From NCBI RefSeq assembly GCF_004011505.1, contig NZ_SAUN01000001.1, positions 8,149,501 through 8,213,500 on the forward strand: a stretch of DNA of 64,000 bases, written 5' to 3'. The stretch comes from Nonomuraea polychroma (GTDB lineage Bacteria > Actinomycetota > Actinomycetes > Streptosporangiales > Streptosporangiaceae). Position numbers and translations under genes: made by a program. Under the pieces are notes generated by a model. The model saw nothing but the letters and a program-made list of their open reading frames with translations. It did not search any database and had not been told where the DNA came from. Position 1 is the first letter of the stretch; each line of letters begins with the position of its first letter. This document shows positions 34,279-41,862 of the stretch, piece after piece.

Positions 34279-35118
34279 TCAGTCGGCGCGGAACGGGTCG
34301 GCCGGGTAGACCCCGAGGATCTTCACGTCCGTGGTGAAGAACGCCAACTCCTCCAGCGCGTTCTTCAGGCCGGGGTCCTCGGGGTGGCCGTCGACCTCGG
34401 CGAGGAACTGGGTGGCCGCGAAGTGGCCGCCGACCATGTAGCTCTCCAGCTTGGTCATGTTGATGCCGTTGGTCGCGAATCCGCCGAGCGCCTTGTAAAG
34501 CGCGGCCGGCAGGTTGCGGACGTTGAAGACGAACGAGGTGACCACCGGGCCCTCGCCGCGCGGTGCCTGCACGAAGTCCGGGCTGAGCACCACGAACCGG
34601 GTGGTGTTGTGCTCCTCGTCCTCGACGTCGCGGGCGAGGATGTGCAGGCCGTAGATCTCCGCCGCGAGCGGCGGCGCAATCGCCGCCTGGGTCGGGTCGT
34701 CCGCCTCGGCCACCTCGCGCGCAGCGCCGGCGGTGTCACCGGCGATCACCGGCACCAAGTCGTGCTCGCGGATGATCCGGCGGCACTGTCCGAGGGCATG
34801 CACGTGGCTGTGCACGGCCTTGATCGTGTCCAGGGTCGCACCCGGCGGCGCCATCAGGTTGAACTGGATGCGCAGGAAGTGCTCGCCGATGATGTACAGG
34901 TCCGAGGTCGGCAGGAAGTGGTGGATGTCGGCGACCCGGCCGGCGATCGAGTTGTCGATCGGGATCATCGCCAGCTCGGCCTCCCCGTTCTCCACCACCG
35001 CGAAGACGTCCTCGAAGGACGCGCACGGCACCGTGTGCCAGTCAGGGTAGTGGTGCTTGCACACCAGGTGCGAGTTCGAGCCGGGCTCGCCCTGGTAGGC
35101 GATACGTCGTGCGGTCAC
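34279..35118 (-). CDS. pheA: Prephenate dehydratase
   Basis: This 279-aa enzyme converts prephenate to phenylpyruvate in phenylalanine synthesis. The dehydratase domain begins RIAYQGEPGSNSHLVCKHHY. It contains SFEDVFAVVENGEAELAMIP, IDNSIAGRVADIHHFLPTSD, QCRRIIREHDLV, and the catalytic TRF motif in HNTTRFVVLSPD (~170). The C-terminal ACT domain (TSFVFNVRNLPAALYKALGG, INMTKLESYMVGGHFAATQF) is the phenylalanine-sensing part. All parts are present. Its neighbours are remnants, so this may be an extra copy rather than the housekeeping gene. Confidence 0.92.
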   Translation of the reverse strand: MTARRIAYQGEPGSNSHLVCKHHYPDWHTVPCASFEDVFAVVENGEAELAMIPIDNSIAGRVADIHHFLPTSDLYIIGEHFLRIQFNLMAPPGATLDTIKAVHSHVHALGQCRRIIREHDLVPVIAGDTAGAAREVAEADDPTQAAIAPPLAAEIYGLHILARDVEDEEHNTTRFVVLSPDFVQAPRGEGPVVTSFVFNVRNLPAALYKALGGFATNGINMTKLESYMVGGHFAATQFLAEVDGHPEDPGLKNALEELAFFTTDVKILGVYPADPFRAD

Positions 35119-35132
35119 CCCAGCAGTTTCCC

Positions 35133-35561
35133 ATGCAGCGGGCGCGGCTGGCCGGCGACGGCCCGGTCCCCGCCCAGGCTCGTCAGCGTGGACACCGCCC
35201 TCTACTAGTCGTCACCGGTGAACTGGTCGCGGCACTCCAGAACCCCCACGAAGCAGACCATTGGTTCTCCGGCCACCTACCCGGCCAGGAAGGCTGGCTC
35301 CACCGCGATCTCGCCCTCGCCCTCGCCGACCGCGCAGACGACTTCGAGACCGTCCTGCCCGCCGCGCTAGGCCTGACCACCCTCTCTTTCACCCTGGACT
35401 ACAGCAACGACCTGGACCCCTTCGTCGAACTGGCCTTTCCGCAACCGCTCGCCGAACACAGCGTGCTGACCCAGGCCCAACGCACCTTCCTCGCCGCCCT
35501 TCACCACCACCGGTGCTGCCCGTTCGACGAGGCTCTCTGTCGCTACCTGCTCGGCATTTGA
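35133..35561 (+). CDS. Hypothetical protein, probably a truncated gene
   Basis: A well-biased frame covers ~140 residues ending VELAFPQPLAEHSVLTQAQR, FLAALHHHRCCPFDEALCRY, LLGI. Segments VVTGELVAALQNPHEADHWF and FETVLPAALGLTTLSFTLDY are strongly coding-like. The N-terminus looks damaged: another frame just upstream (LVSVDTALY before a TAG at ~35208) may be its true start, implying a frameshift near 35205. No family recognised. An alternative is an intact short gene using the ATG at 35133. Confidence 0.45.
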   Translation: MQRARLAGDGPVPAQARQRGHRPLLVVTGELVAALQNPHEADHWFSGHLPGQEGWLHRDLALALADRADDFETVLPAALGLTTLSFTLDYSNDLDPFVELAFPQPLAEHSVLTQAQRTFLAALHHHRCCPFDEALCRYLLGI

Positions 35562-35663
35562 GCCCAATCTCCACGCGCGGGAAAGCGTCCCTGAACGCCT
35601 TCGCCATCACCGTCGAAAGCCGCGGAAGATCTAGGCGTCCCGGACCATTCCTGCAATGTTGAG

Positions 35664-35992
35664 CCTGGTCAACGCTGGAAGGAACACGGGCTCGTCCTCA
35701 CCAGCCGTATCGGCACACCTCTTGACGTTCACAACGTACGGCGTGAATTCCGCATCGCCATCAGAGGTATCAAGGGCATTTACGCAGACGCATGACATCA
35801 CGTGAGCTACGACACAGCTTCGTGTCGCTGCTCTCCGACGACGGCGGCCTATCCATAGACGAAATCGCAAAGCTGTGCGGACACGCCAGCACAACCGTGA
35901 CCGAGACTGTCTATCGACGCCAGATCCGGCCCGTGATCCAAACCGGCGCGCTGGCCATGGACCGCATCTTCGACGACATCACGGACGCGTAG
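35664..35992 (+). pseudogene. Tyrosine integrase C-terminal remnant 1
   Basis: The first frame gives GQRWKEHGLVLTSRIGTPLD, VHNVRREFRIAIRG. A stop and frame change near 35788 follow, then TSRELRHSFVSLLSDDGGLS, IDEIAKLCGHASTTVTETVY and RRQIRPVIQTGALAMDRIF. The box II RELRHSF, the LCGHAS histidine and the nucleophile Tyr (TETVY) are all retained. The N-terminal SAM-like and core-binding domains are gone. It is followed by a terminator and repeat copy A, the layout expected for an int-attP region. Confidence 0.8.
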
Positions 35993-36030
35993 CCCGCCGA
36001 CATGTCACCCAGTTTGTCACCCAGAGATCA

Positions 36031-36064
36031 AAAAGGCCACTTCCGATCACTGGACGTGGCCTTT
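36031..36064 (+). terminator. Terminator after integrase remnant 1
   Basis: Arms AAAGGCCAC/GTGGCCTTT with a 15-bp loop, preceded by an A run and ending in TTT, 40 bp after the integrase stop. It works on both strands and could also end the TetR transcript from the right. Confidence 0.75.
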
Positions 36065-36074
36065 GACCTGGGGT

Positions 36075-36155
36075 GGGGTGTTCACGAGAGCGGATGACCT
36101 GGCGGATCAGGAGTGTCCGAAGATCGCTTCCCGCGCAGGAGATGATCGTTTTCCG
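36075..36155 (+). repeat. Intergenic repeat, copy A (22-bp-pitch half-sites)
   Basis: GGGGTGTTCACGAG, then GACCTG, then GATCGCTTCCC and, after exactly 11 bp, GATCGTTTTCC. It lies between the integrase remnant 1 terminator and the TetR 3' end. See copies B, C and D, which share the half-sites and the spacing. Confidence 0.8.
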
Positions 36156-36178
36156 GAACCCTCGGGTGGCCTTACACG

Positions 36179-36751
36179 TCAGGCATTCAGCGATCTTTGT
36201 ACGGCGGCGTCCACCAACTCGTGGATCTCCTGCTCGGTGAAGATGTCGGGCAGCGTCAGCCGCTCCACGATGAGCCAGTTCAGAGCGAGGTAGAGGAGCA
36301 CCACCGAGGTCGCGTCGCCGGGCAGACCCGAGGCGGCGTGGTAGCCGATGTTGGCGTCGATGTCCTCGCGGATGCGCTTGGTCAGCACGGCGCGCAGCTC
36401 GGGGCGCCGGGTGGACTCCAGCCGGAGCTCGAGAAGGGCCAGGTAGCCGGAGTTGAAGGCGGAGACCCGATCCACCAGTTCGTGCATGAGCTCGGCATAG
36501 CGGGCTTGGTCCTGCACGCCCTCCCGGCTGCGGGCGATCGTGGCCTCGTCGGGCAGCAACCGCTCGTAGATGCGTCCGCCGACCTGGGTGAACAGGTCGT
36601 CGCGGTTGGCGAAGTAGTTGGAGGCCGTGCCCGGGGGCACGGCCGCCTCCGCATCGACAGCCCGGAAGGTCAACCCCCGCGCTCCTTCCCTGGCCAGCAC
36701 CTCGATGGCCGCGTCGATCAGCGCCTGCCGCCGCTCGGGATTTCTCCGCAC
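36179..36751 (-). CDS. TetR/AcrR-family regulator
   Basis: This 190-aa protein begins MRRNPERRQALIDAAIEVLA. The helix-turn-helix is LTFRAVDAEAAVPPGTASNY (~28-47), then FANRDDLFTQVGGRIYE. The C-terminal domain resembles TetR_C members such as those controlling DHFR-like or efflux genes, with AFNSGYLALLELRLESTRRP and VVLLYLALNWLIVERLTLPD. It is divergent from the DHFR-like gene with two GTAGTACTAC-type sites in the gap, so it probably represses both. Confidence 0.92.
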   Translation of the reverse strand: MRRNPERRQALIDAAIEVLAREGARGLTFRAVDAEAAVPPGTASNYFANRDDLFTQVGGRIYERLLPDEATIARSREGVQDQARYAELMHELVDRVSAFNSGYLALLELRLESTRRPELRAVLTKRIREDIDANIGYHAASGLPGDATSVVLLYLALNWLIVERLTLPDIFTEQEIHELVDAAVQRSLNA

Positions 36752-36768
36752 TTGACACCACTCCGTCT

Positions 36769-36806
36769 GTAGTACTACGTTTTGACCACTCCAAGCAGAG
36801 TACTAC
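36769..36806. promoter_or_regulatory. Paired TetR operator sites
   Basis: A perfect 10-bp palindrome GTAGTACTAC at 36769-36778 and a second GAGTACTAC copy ending at 36806, about 28 bp apart centre to centre, between divergent TetR and DHFR-like genes. Confidence 0.7.
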
Positions 36807-36823
36807 ATCGGGAGTTGATCGGT

Positions 36824-37396
36824 ATGCGAAAGCTTGTCTACTACGTCGGCGTCTCGCTCGACGGCTACATCGCGGGCCCCAACGCTGAGTTCGACTTCTA
36901 CCCCGTGTCGGACCAGATGGCCGCCTGGATCAACGACCGTTACCCCGAGACGCTCCCCACCCACGTCCGCAAGCTTGTCGGCCTCGAGGGCGTGCCCAAC
37001 AAGGTCTTCGACACGCTGGTGATGGGCCGCGGCACCTACGAGCCGGCCCTGGACGTCCCCACCACCAGCCCGTACTCCCACCTGCGCCAGTACGTCGTCT
37101 CCAGCACGCTGACGATCGACGACCCCACGGTGCAGGTGGAGACCGGCGACCCGATCGAGCTCATCCGGCGGCTGAAGGCCGAGGACACCGGCATGGACAT
37201 CTACCTCTGCGGCGGCGGCAAGCTCGCCGCCTCCCTGCTCCCGGAGATCGACGAGATCATCCTCAAGAGCTACCCCGTGGTGGCGGGCACGGGCATCCCC
37301 ATGTTCTCCGGACAGTTCCGCCCCACCCTGTTCACCCCCACCCGGCGCGAGTCCTTCGACAACGGCGCCCAGGTCACCTGGCTCACCAGGGCTTAG
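36824..37396 (+). CDS. Dihydrofolate reductase-family protein (RibD_C type)
   Basis: This 190-aa protein begins MRKLVYYVGVSLDGYIAGPN, the standard start of RibD_C/DHFR-like actinobacterial proteins. Later blocks are NKVFDTLVMGRGTYEPALDV (~60-79), LRQYVVSSTLTI and MDIYLCGGGKLAASLLPEID (~125-144, the nucleotide-binding Gly-Gly segment). It most likely reduces a pteridine- or nitro-type substrate with NADPH rather than folate. It is controlled by the divergent TetR. A 52-codon gene follows after 16 bp with a strong ribosome site. Confidence 0.9.
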   Translation: MRKLVYYVGVSLDGYIAGPNAEFDFYPVSDQMAAWINDRYPETLPTHVRKLVGLEGVPNKVFDTLVMGRGTYEPALDVPTTSPYSHLRQYVVSSTLTIDDPTVQVETGDPIELIRRLKAEDTGMDIYLCGGGKLAASLLPEIDEIILKSYPVVAGTGIPMFSGQFRPTLFTPTRRESFDNGAQVTWLTRA

Positions 37397-37412
37397 AACC
37401 GCAGGAGGAAGC

Positions 37413-37571
37413 ATGCATATCAAACTCTCAGCCTTGAACAACCAGTCCGAGATCAACCGCCAGGCCCGATCGCCGCACCGGCACGAGCACCCGGCGCGCG
37501 ACCTCAAGCCCACGGGCCGGACCAATCCCTCCCGCCGTCCGACCGCCGCCCCTCGCCGCAGCGGGTACTGA
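37413..37571 (+). CDS. Small basic protein, 52 aa, downstream of DHFR-like gene
   Basis: ATG at 37413 follows AGGAGGA by 5 bp, the best ribosome site in this region, 16 bp after the DHFR-like stop. The product (MHIKLSALNNQSEINRQARS, then His/Arg/Pro-rich to RRSGY) is basic and probably disordered, with no known motif. A terminator hairpin lies 33 bp after its stop, so it is likely the last gene of the DHFR-like operon. It is too short for usual gene finders. Confidence 0.55.
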   Translation: MHIKLSALNNQSEINRQARSPHRHEHPARDLKPTGRTNPSRRPTAAPRRSGY

Positions 37572-37604
37572 GCGAGTCGGCGCCCCACCCACCACAACGA
37601 CCAA

Positions 37605-37667
37605 GATCCCGTCCGATCAATCGATCGGACGGGATCCCGTCAATCTCAGTCCAGCCGTCTCAAGAAC
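37605..37667 (+). terminator. Terminator hairpin identical in type to the tRNA-Ala trailer (repeat R1)
   Basis: A perfect 14-bp stem GATCCCGTCCGATC with a 4-bp loop (37605-37636), followed by CCCGTCAATCTCAGTCCAGC and a small GCCGT/ACGGC hairpin. The same two-hairpin block follows the tRNA-Ala 3' end at 56853-56925 and the tRNA fragment at 50283-50354, but here the tRNA part is absent and repeat copy B follows. Confidence 0.75.
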
Positions 37668-37677
37668 GGCTCGGTCC

Positions 37678-37760
37678 GGGGTGTTCACGAGTGGTCTTGA
37701 CCTGCCGATGAACCGAGGGGTGATTGATCGCTTCCCAGGCCGGGAGTGATCGTTTCCCGA
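37678..37760 (+). repeat. Intergenic repeat, copy B (22-bp-pitch half-sites)
   Basis: GGGGTGTTCACGAG, GACCTG, then GATCGCTTCCC, 11 bp, GATCGTTTCCC. It directly follows the tRNA-trailer-like hairpin R1 and precedes the 3' end of the lipoprotein gene. Confidence 0.8.
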
Positions 37761-37889
37761 CAGAAAGCTGTGCGCAGCCGAAGTCCGAGGTCGAAACGCA
37801 CACGGCGATCAAAAGCCGCGTGGGCTCGAGCGTCTCCCGCGGCGAATGCTGGAGAGGCACTCCCTGTCCTGCACCTGTGATCAGGCAGC

Positions 37890-39272
37890 TCAAGGGAGGC
37901 GCCGTACGGAGTCGGTGACCTTGCCGTCCTTCATCTCGGCGGAGAGCTTGAACGAGCGGGACCTCACCTCGGCGGAGAACCAGCGGACGCCGCCCGGACC
38001 CACCGGACCGAGCGGAAGCCCTGCCGAGGTGCCGTCCGAGTAGCTGATGCGCACCTTCCTCACCCCGGTCCCTGCGAAGCCGACGAGGACGTTGTCGCTG
38101 GGCAGGCCGAGCTCCATCACGTCACGCATGATCATCAGCGGCACCCGGCCGTACTCCGGCTTCCACGGTTCGAAGCTCCCACCGCCACCGTCGACGATCT
38201 CGGCTCGGCGGGAGAGCACGCGGAAGTCCCACGTGAAGGTTCTTCCCTGCAGTCCGGCGCTCATGGCCCAGGCCCGTTCGGCGTTCCTGCCGTGCGTGAC
38301 GACACGCAAGGGACGGTTCTGATCGTCGGTGGGCGGGAACAGCAGGTCCGGAGGGTACTCCAGGATCTGGTCACGCGCCCGCTCGACGGCTTCGGGGCCG
38401 GCCGGGCGCAGATCTCGTACGAACGCGTCCACCACCTCGTCGGCCAGACCCAGCGCGGACACCTTGACGATGATGCCGTTCTCCCGCCAGAGCCGGACCT
38501 TGGGCATCATGAGGGCCGGATCCTCGTGCACCCAGTCCATCCTGAGCGATCCGCTGGACAGCAGGTCGCCACCCGCCAGGCCGGTGGTGCCACGGATCTC
38601 CCGAGGCTCTCCCGAGACCGTGGCGCCGGCGAGAATCCCCATGCCGGCATCGCCGGGCAGCTGGCTGACGGAGAGCCTGGCTCGCGCCCGCCGGTTGGTC
38701 CAGACCTGCTCGGTTCCGCCGAGTTCCGCCTGCCAGTTGCCGATCGGCAGCGAACCGGTCTTGACGAGGTCCAGCCCCTGCGGCAGATGCGCGGCGTCGA
38801 TCCGGGGCCGCCGCAGATCCTCTGCCACTCCGTTGGCCGCCCTGATCAGCTCGGCCTCCGACAACCCGTGGCCCAGCACCGCGAACGACTCGAAGTCCTC
38901 GCTCGACCTTACCGGCCAGGTGATCCAGCGGTGCTGTCCCGATCCGCCCATGGTCGCCTCGTGCTTGTCGAGCTTGACCGGCTTTCCACCGTACGGCTGC
39001 TCCCAGTCCTCCGACGCTGTCACGAGGACGGCCAGCGTCCTGACGCCGAGGGTGGCGCCTTCCGCGTACGCCGTGACCGGATCCTGCTCGGCCTCCGATG
39101 TGACCAGCTGCTCCAGATGGAGATCTCCTGGACTGTCCGGGAGAAGCAGCGCCGCGGAGGCCTGGCCTGGAGTGGGCGCCGGATGAGCCTGCCGGGGGTT
39201 CGCTACGTTGCCGCCGCATCCAGCGCCGAGGACGATGAGGGCAGCCGCCACGAACACACGCAAGGAGCTCAT
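37890..39272 (-). CDS. Lipoprotein of unknown function, 460 aa
   Basis: The N-terminus MSSLRVFVAAALIVLGAGCG has a signal peptide with lipobox LGAGC, so Cys19 would be lipidated. The mature protein is beta-rich and has no recognised domain. Notable segments are GGSGQHRWITWPVRSSEDFE, LRRPRIDAAHLPQGLDLVKT, a Trp/Asp-rich MDWVHEDPALMMPKVRLWRE, and a C-terminal VLVGFAGTGVRKVRISYSDG. The late VRISYSDGT segment resembles surface or substrate-binding beta domains. Monocistronic. The promoter region (39273-39524) contains repeat copy D. Confidence 0.75.
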   Translation of the reverse strand: MSSLRVFVAAALIVLGAGCGGNVANPRQAHPAPTPGQASAALLLPDSPGDLHLEQLVTSEAEQDPVTAYAEGATLGVRTLAVLVTASEDWEQPYGGKPVKLDKHEATMGGSGQHRWITWPVRSSEDFESFAVLGHGLSEAELIRAANGVAEDLRRPRIDAAHLPQGLDLVKTGSLPIGNWQAELGGTEQVWTNRRARARLSVSQLPGDAGMGILAGATVSGEPREIRGTTGLAGGDLLSSGSLRMDWVHEDPALMMPKVRLWRENGIIVKVSALGLADEVVDAFVRDLRPAGPEAVERARDQILEYPPDLLFPPTDDQNRPLRVVTHGRNAERAWAMSAGLQGRTFTWDFRVLSRRAEIVDGGGGSFEPWKPEYGRVPLMIMRDVMELGLPSDNVLVGFAGTGVRKVRISYSDGTSAGLPLGPVGPGGVRWFSAEVRSRSFKLSAEMKDGKVTDSVRRLP

Positions 39273-39378
39273 TCCTGCTTTGACGCGATCTTCCGCGCGC
39301 GAGTTCTCCCTGTCGTGGGATTCTCTTGCCTGACCTGCCTGAACCAGGTCGTATGCCGTCTGACAACGTCATGCCCGA

Positions 39379-39413
39379 ACCTCGCTTCCCGGAAGGGAGG
39401 TGATCGTTTCCCA
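39379..39413 (+). repeat. Intergenic repeat, copy D (short form)
   Basis: CTCGCTTCCC, exactly 11 bp, GATCGTTTCCC. The upstream GTTCACGAG part seen in copies A-C is not recognisable here. It lies between divergent lipoprotein and GNAT genes. Confidence 0.65.
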
Positions 39414-39524
39414 GACGGTAGCTGCGAGAGATGAGAGCATTCCCGCCGCCTTCTCGTTGATGGTGTGCGGGCGGGCTGAACTCCGGCGGTTGCGAGGCAG
39501 ACCGGTTTGATAGAAATGTGGCTC

Positions 39525-40052
39525 ATGAACATTGTGCGCGCGCTTGACGGTTCAGGTCCTGTTGAGGTGGCGATCGGGGATGAGACTGATCTCCCTGGAA
39601 TTGTCGACCTCCTCAACGATGTGGCGGCGAATTCGATCGCGTCTTTCGACGCCCGGCCGACCAAGGTGGATGAGCGGCGCGCCTGGTTCGAACGGTTCTC
39701 CTCCGCTGGCCCTTACCGACTGCTCGTGGCTCGACGAGACGGTCAGGTGGTGGGCTATGCCTGCAGTCAGCGCTACCGGGATCACGATGCCTTCCGGGAG
39801 ACGGTCGAGCTCAGCGTCGCGATCGATGCCAGTTGCCGGGGCTTGGGGGTGGGAACGTCGCTGTATCGGGCGCTGTTTGAAAGCATTGCCGATGAGCCGA
39901 TCCATGTGGCCGTCGTAGGCATCGCCATGCCCAACGATGCATCGGTCGCGTTGCATCGGAAGTTCGGCTTCACAGAGGTCGGGACGTTCCACGAGTACGC
40001 CCTCAAGAACGGTCAGTACATCAGTTCGCTGTGGATGGAGCGTCGTCTTTAA
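39525..40052 (+). CDS. GNAT-family N-acetyltransferase (phosphinothricin-acetyltransferase-like)
   Basis: This 175-aa GNAT protein has IGDETDLPGIVDLLNDVAAN at the N-terminus and YRLLVARRDGQVVGYACSQR as motif D/C. Motif A is LSVAIDASCRGLGVGTSLYR (~100-119), with the acetyl-CoA-binding Arg/Gly-x-Gly. Motif B is SVALHRKFGFTEVGTFHEYA, ending in the aromatic WMERRL. This is the layout of Pat/Bar-like enzymes, but the substrate cannot be read from sequence. The start at 39525 (MNIVRALDG) was preferred to an ATG six codons upstream. Confidence 0.85.
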   Translation: MNIVRALDGSGPVEVAIGDETDLPGIVDLLNDVAANSIASFDARPTKVDERRAWFERFSSAGPYRLLVARRDGQVVGYACSQRYRDHDAFRETVELSVAIDASCRGLGVGTSLYRALFESIADEPIHVAVVGIAMPNDASVALHRKFGFTEVGTFHEYALKNGQYISSLWMERRL

Positions 40053-40137
40053 CGACCGCCCGCAGCGGCACTATGGCACGTAAGGCAAGTAGGTGGCCGC
40101 GGCTGCGGCGCGGGTGGATCGTCCAGAGGTGACCGAA

Positions 40138-40153
40138 CCCCGCCGGAGCGGGG
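40138..40153 (+). terminator. Short GC hairpin after GNAT gene
   Basis: CCCCGC/GCGGGG with a 4-bp loop, 86 bp after the GNAT stop and before the convergent small gene. The rest of 40053-40227 is featureless. Confidence 0.5.
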
Positions 40154-40227
40154 GCGACCCCAGAAGATCACCCTGAAGATGTTTCCTCATACCAGGTGAC
40201 CCAGGGTTTCGGGCGTTTCCCAGGCCG

Positions 40228-40440
40228 TCAGCTGCCGCCAGGGTCGGTTTCCTTCCACGCGCACTGGTTGATCGGTTCGGCGAGGACTTGCCGGTCCTGC
40301 TCGGACAGGTCCTGCAGAGGGGCGATCATCGGCTCCAGCAGCTGCATCGAGGCCTCGGCGATGGCGTCGTCTTCGCTGAGATCAAGCCTGATGACGATCT
40401 CCGTGAGGGCTTTGGCAAGGGTGCGTTCGAGCGTGGTCAT
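40228..40440 (-). CDS. Small acidic hypothetical protein, 70 aa
   Basis: MTTLERTLAKALTEIVIRLD and DDAIAEASMQLLEPMIAPLQ give a probably all-helical, acidic, soluble peptide. Codon-position GC is coding-like. No family recognised. It stands alone between the GNAT and kinase-like genes and could be the C-terminal helix of a lost larger protein. Confidence 0.5.
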   Translation of the reverse strand: MTTLERTLAKALTEIVIRLDLSEDDAIAEASMQLLEPMIAPLQDLSEQDRQVLAEPINQCAWKETDPGGS

Positions 40441-40601
40441 GACGGGGCTCCTGGCTGTTCGTCCGGGGGGCGGCGCGTCCGGGGGCGGCTGCTTATCTGC
40501 ACTTCGCCCAACTGGTCAACCAGATGGCTCACGGCGTGCACTAGAAATCCAGGCGCCTGACGAGTTAGCGATCCGACACTCTGTCCGCTATGACGTTGAG
40601 A

Positions 40602-41432
40602 ATGACCGAGCCCCCGGCAAGCGTGCTCGCAGCCTTGCGCCTCACGGGAGCACCTCGCCCTCTTGCTGGCGGCCAGGGGGAGAGCTTCCGTGTCGGGAAC
40701 GCGGTCTTGAAGCCGGTGGACAACACGGAGGAGGCCGAATGGTGCGCCGATGTGTTCGCAGGCCTGACTTCCTCGACTGAGTTCCGAGTTCCCCGGCCCT
40801 ATCGTGCAGACGACGGAAACCATGTCGTAGCCGGCTGGGCGGCCTTTGAGTTCGTGGAGGGCCAGGAGGGGCCTGCCGGCGCGTGGGCGACATTGATAGC
40901 TGCCGGCAGGGCCTTTCACCGGGCATTGCGCCATTTGCCCCGGCCCGACCTGCTTGATCGGCGTCAGCATCCCTGGGCGGTGGCCGACCGCATCGCGTGG
41001 GGTGAGGTCAGTTCGGTGGCGTTGGCTCACACCGACGGGCTGCTGGCGACGTTGCAGGAGCTCCAGCGTCCCGTGGACGCACCCAGCCAGCTCGTGCACG
41101 GGGATCTTACTGGGAATGTGCTGTTGCAGCCGGGGCAACCGCCTGCCGTGATCGACTTCTCGCCGTATTGGCGGCCGGTTGGGTATGCCGAAGCCATCAT
41201 CGTCGCCGACGGCCTCCTCTACCACCATGCGGAGCCAGAACTCATCGACAACGTGCTTCCCGGCCGCCATGGGCTCCAGATGCTTGTCAGGGCGCTGATC
41301 TTCCGGCTGGCCACCTCGGCCATCTTCGAAGGCCCGGGCAAGACAATCCCTCAAGAGGAGCTGGCACGCTTCGCACGTGTCATCCACCTGGTAGAGGAGC
41401 GAATGCACGCAGATCATCACTTCGACACCTGA
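40602..41432 (+). CDS. TIGR02569-like phosphotransferase (APH fold)
   Basis: This 276-aa actinobacterial kinase-like protein has the small-lobe LAGGQGESFRVGNAVLKPVD (~20-39) and hinge AAFEFVEGQEGP. The catalytic loop is PSQLVHGDLTGNVLLQPGQP (~160-179) and the metal segment VIDFSPYWRPVGYAEAIIVA (~183-202). These match the TIGR02569 group of uncharacterised actinobacterial phosphotransferases. The late positive helix IVHLVEERMHAD-type ending is usual. An ATG four codons upstream (40590) is an alternative start. Substrate unknown. Confidence 0.85.
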   Translation: MTEPPASVLAALRLTGAPRPLAGGQGESFRVGNAVLKPVDNTEEAEWCADVFAGLTSSTEFRVPRPYRADDGNHVVAGWAAFEFVEGQEGPAGAWATLIAAGRAFHRALRHLPRPDLLDRRQHPWAVADRIAWGEVSSVALAHTDGLLATLQELQRPVDAPSQLVHGDLTGNVLLQPGQPPAVIDFSPYWRPVGYAEAIIVADGLLYHHAEPELIDNVLPGRHGLQMLVRALIFRLATSAIFEGPGKTIPQEELARFARVIHLVEERMHADHHFDT

Positions 41433-41492
41433 CCCTCGGCACTGGGCCCGCGGTAGGGATGCCGAGGTCGACCGTTACGATCGTTATCTGGG

Positions 41493-41772
41493 GTGCCACG
41501 CGCCGACGGCGGCCTGCTCACCGGCGGCATGAAGGTCATCCGCGGCGCCGCGGCCGTGGCCGGACAGGCCGCCACCTTCCACGCGCATGGCCACCAGCGC
41601 CGTCACCCACCCGGCGCTCGTCAACGGCCTGGCCGGCCTGGTCAACACCATCGACGGTCAGCTGATCTCAGTCATGAGCTTCACCATCTCCGACAGCAAG
41701 ATCGCCGCGATCGACATCCTGTCCGACCCCGACCGGCTGGCCCGCCTCGACCTCACCCGCCTGGAGCCGTGA
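41493..41772 (+). pseudogene. ECF41 (SigJ-like) sigma factor C-terminal SnoaL-domain remnant
   Basis: One frame reads PRADGGLLTGGMKVIRGAAA, then after a frame change TSAVTHPALVNGLAGLVNTI, DGQLISVMSFTISDSKIAAI, DILSDPDRLARL. This is the NTF2/SnoaL tail of ECF41 sigma factors, where it regulates sigma activity. The sigma domains themselves are absent upstream. Confidence 0.6.
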
Positions 41773-41862
41773 AACCTGGCCCGCGCCGGCACTGCTTCGT
41801 TGCCGGCGCCCCGGGTGGAGAGCTCGTTACGAGATAGACGCGGACGGGTTTGACTGCTCAGC

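Noticed and set aside
36122-36154. CRISPR-like reading of the 22-bp-pitch repeat
   Set aside because: Only two half-sites per locus, 11-bp spacers, no array and no cas genes.
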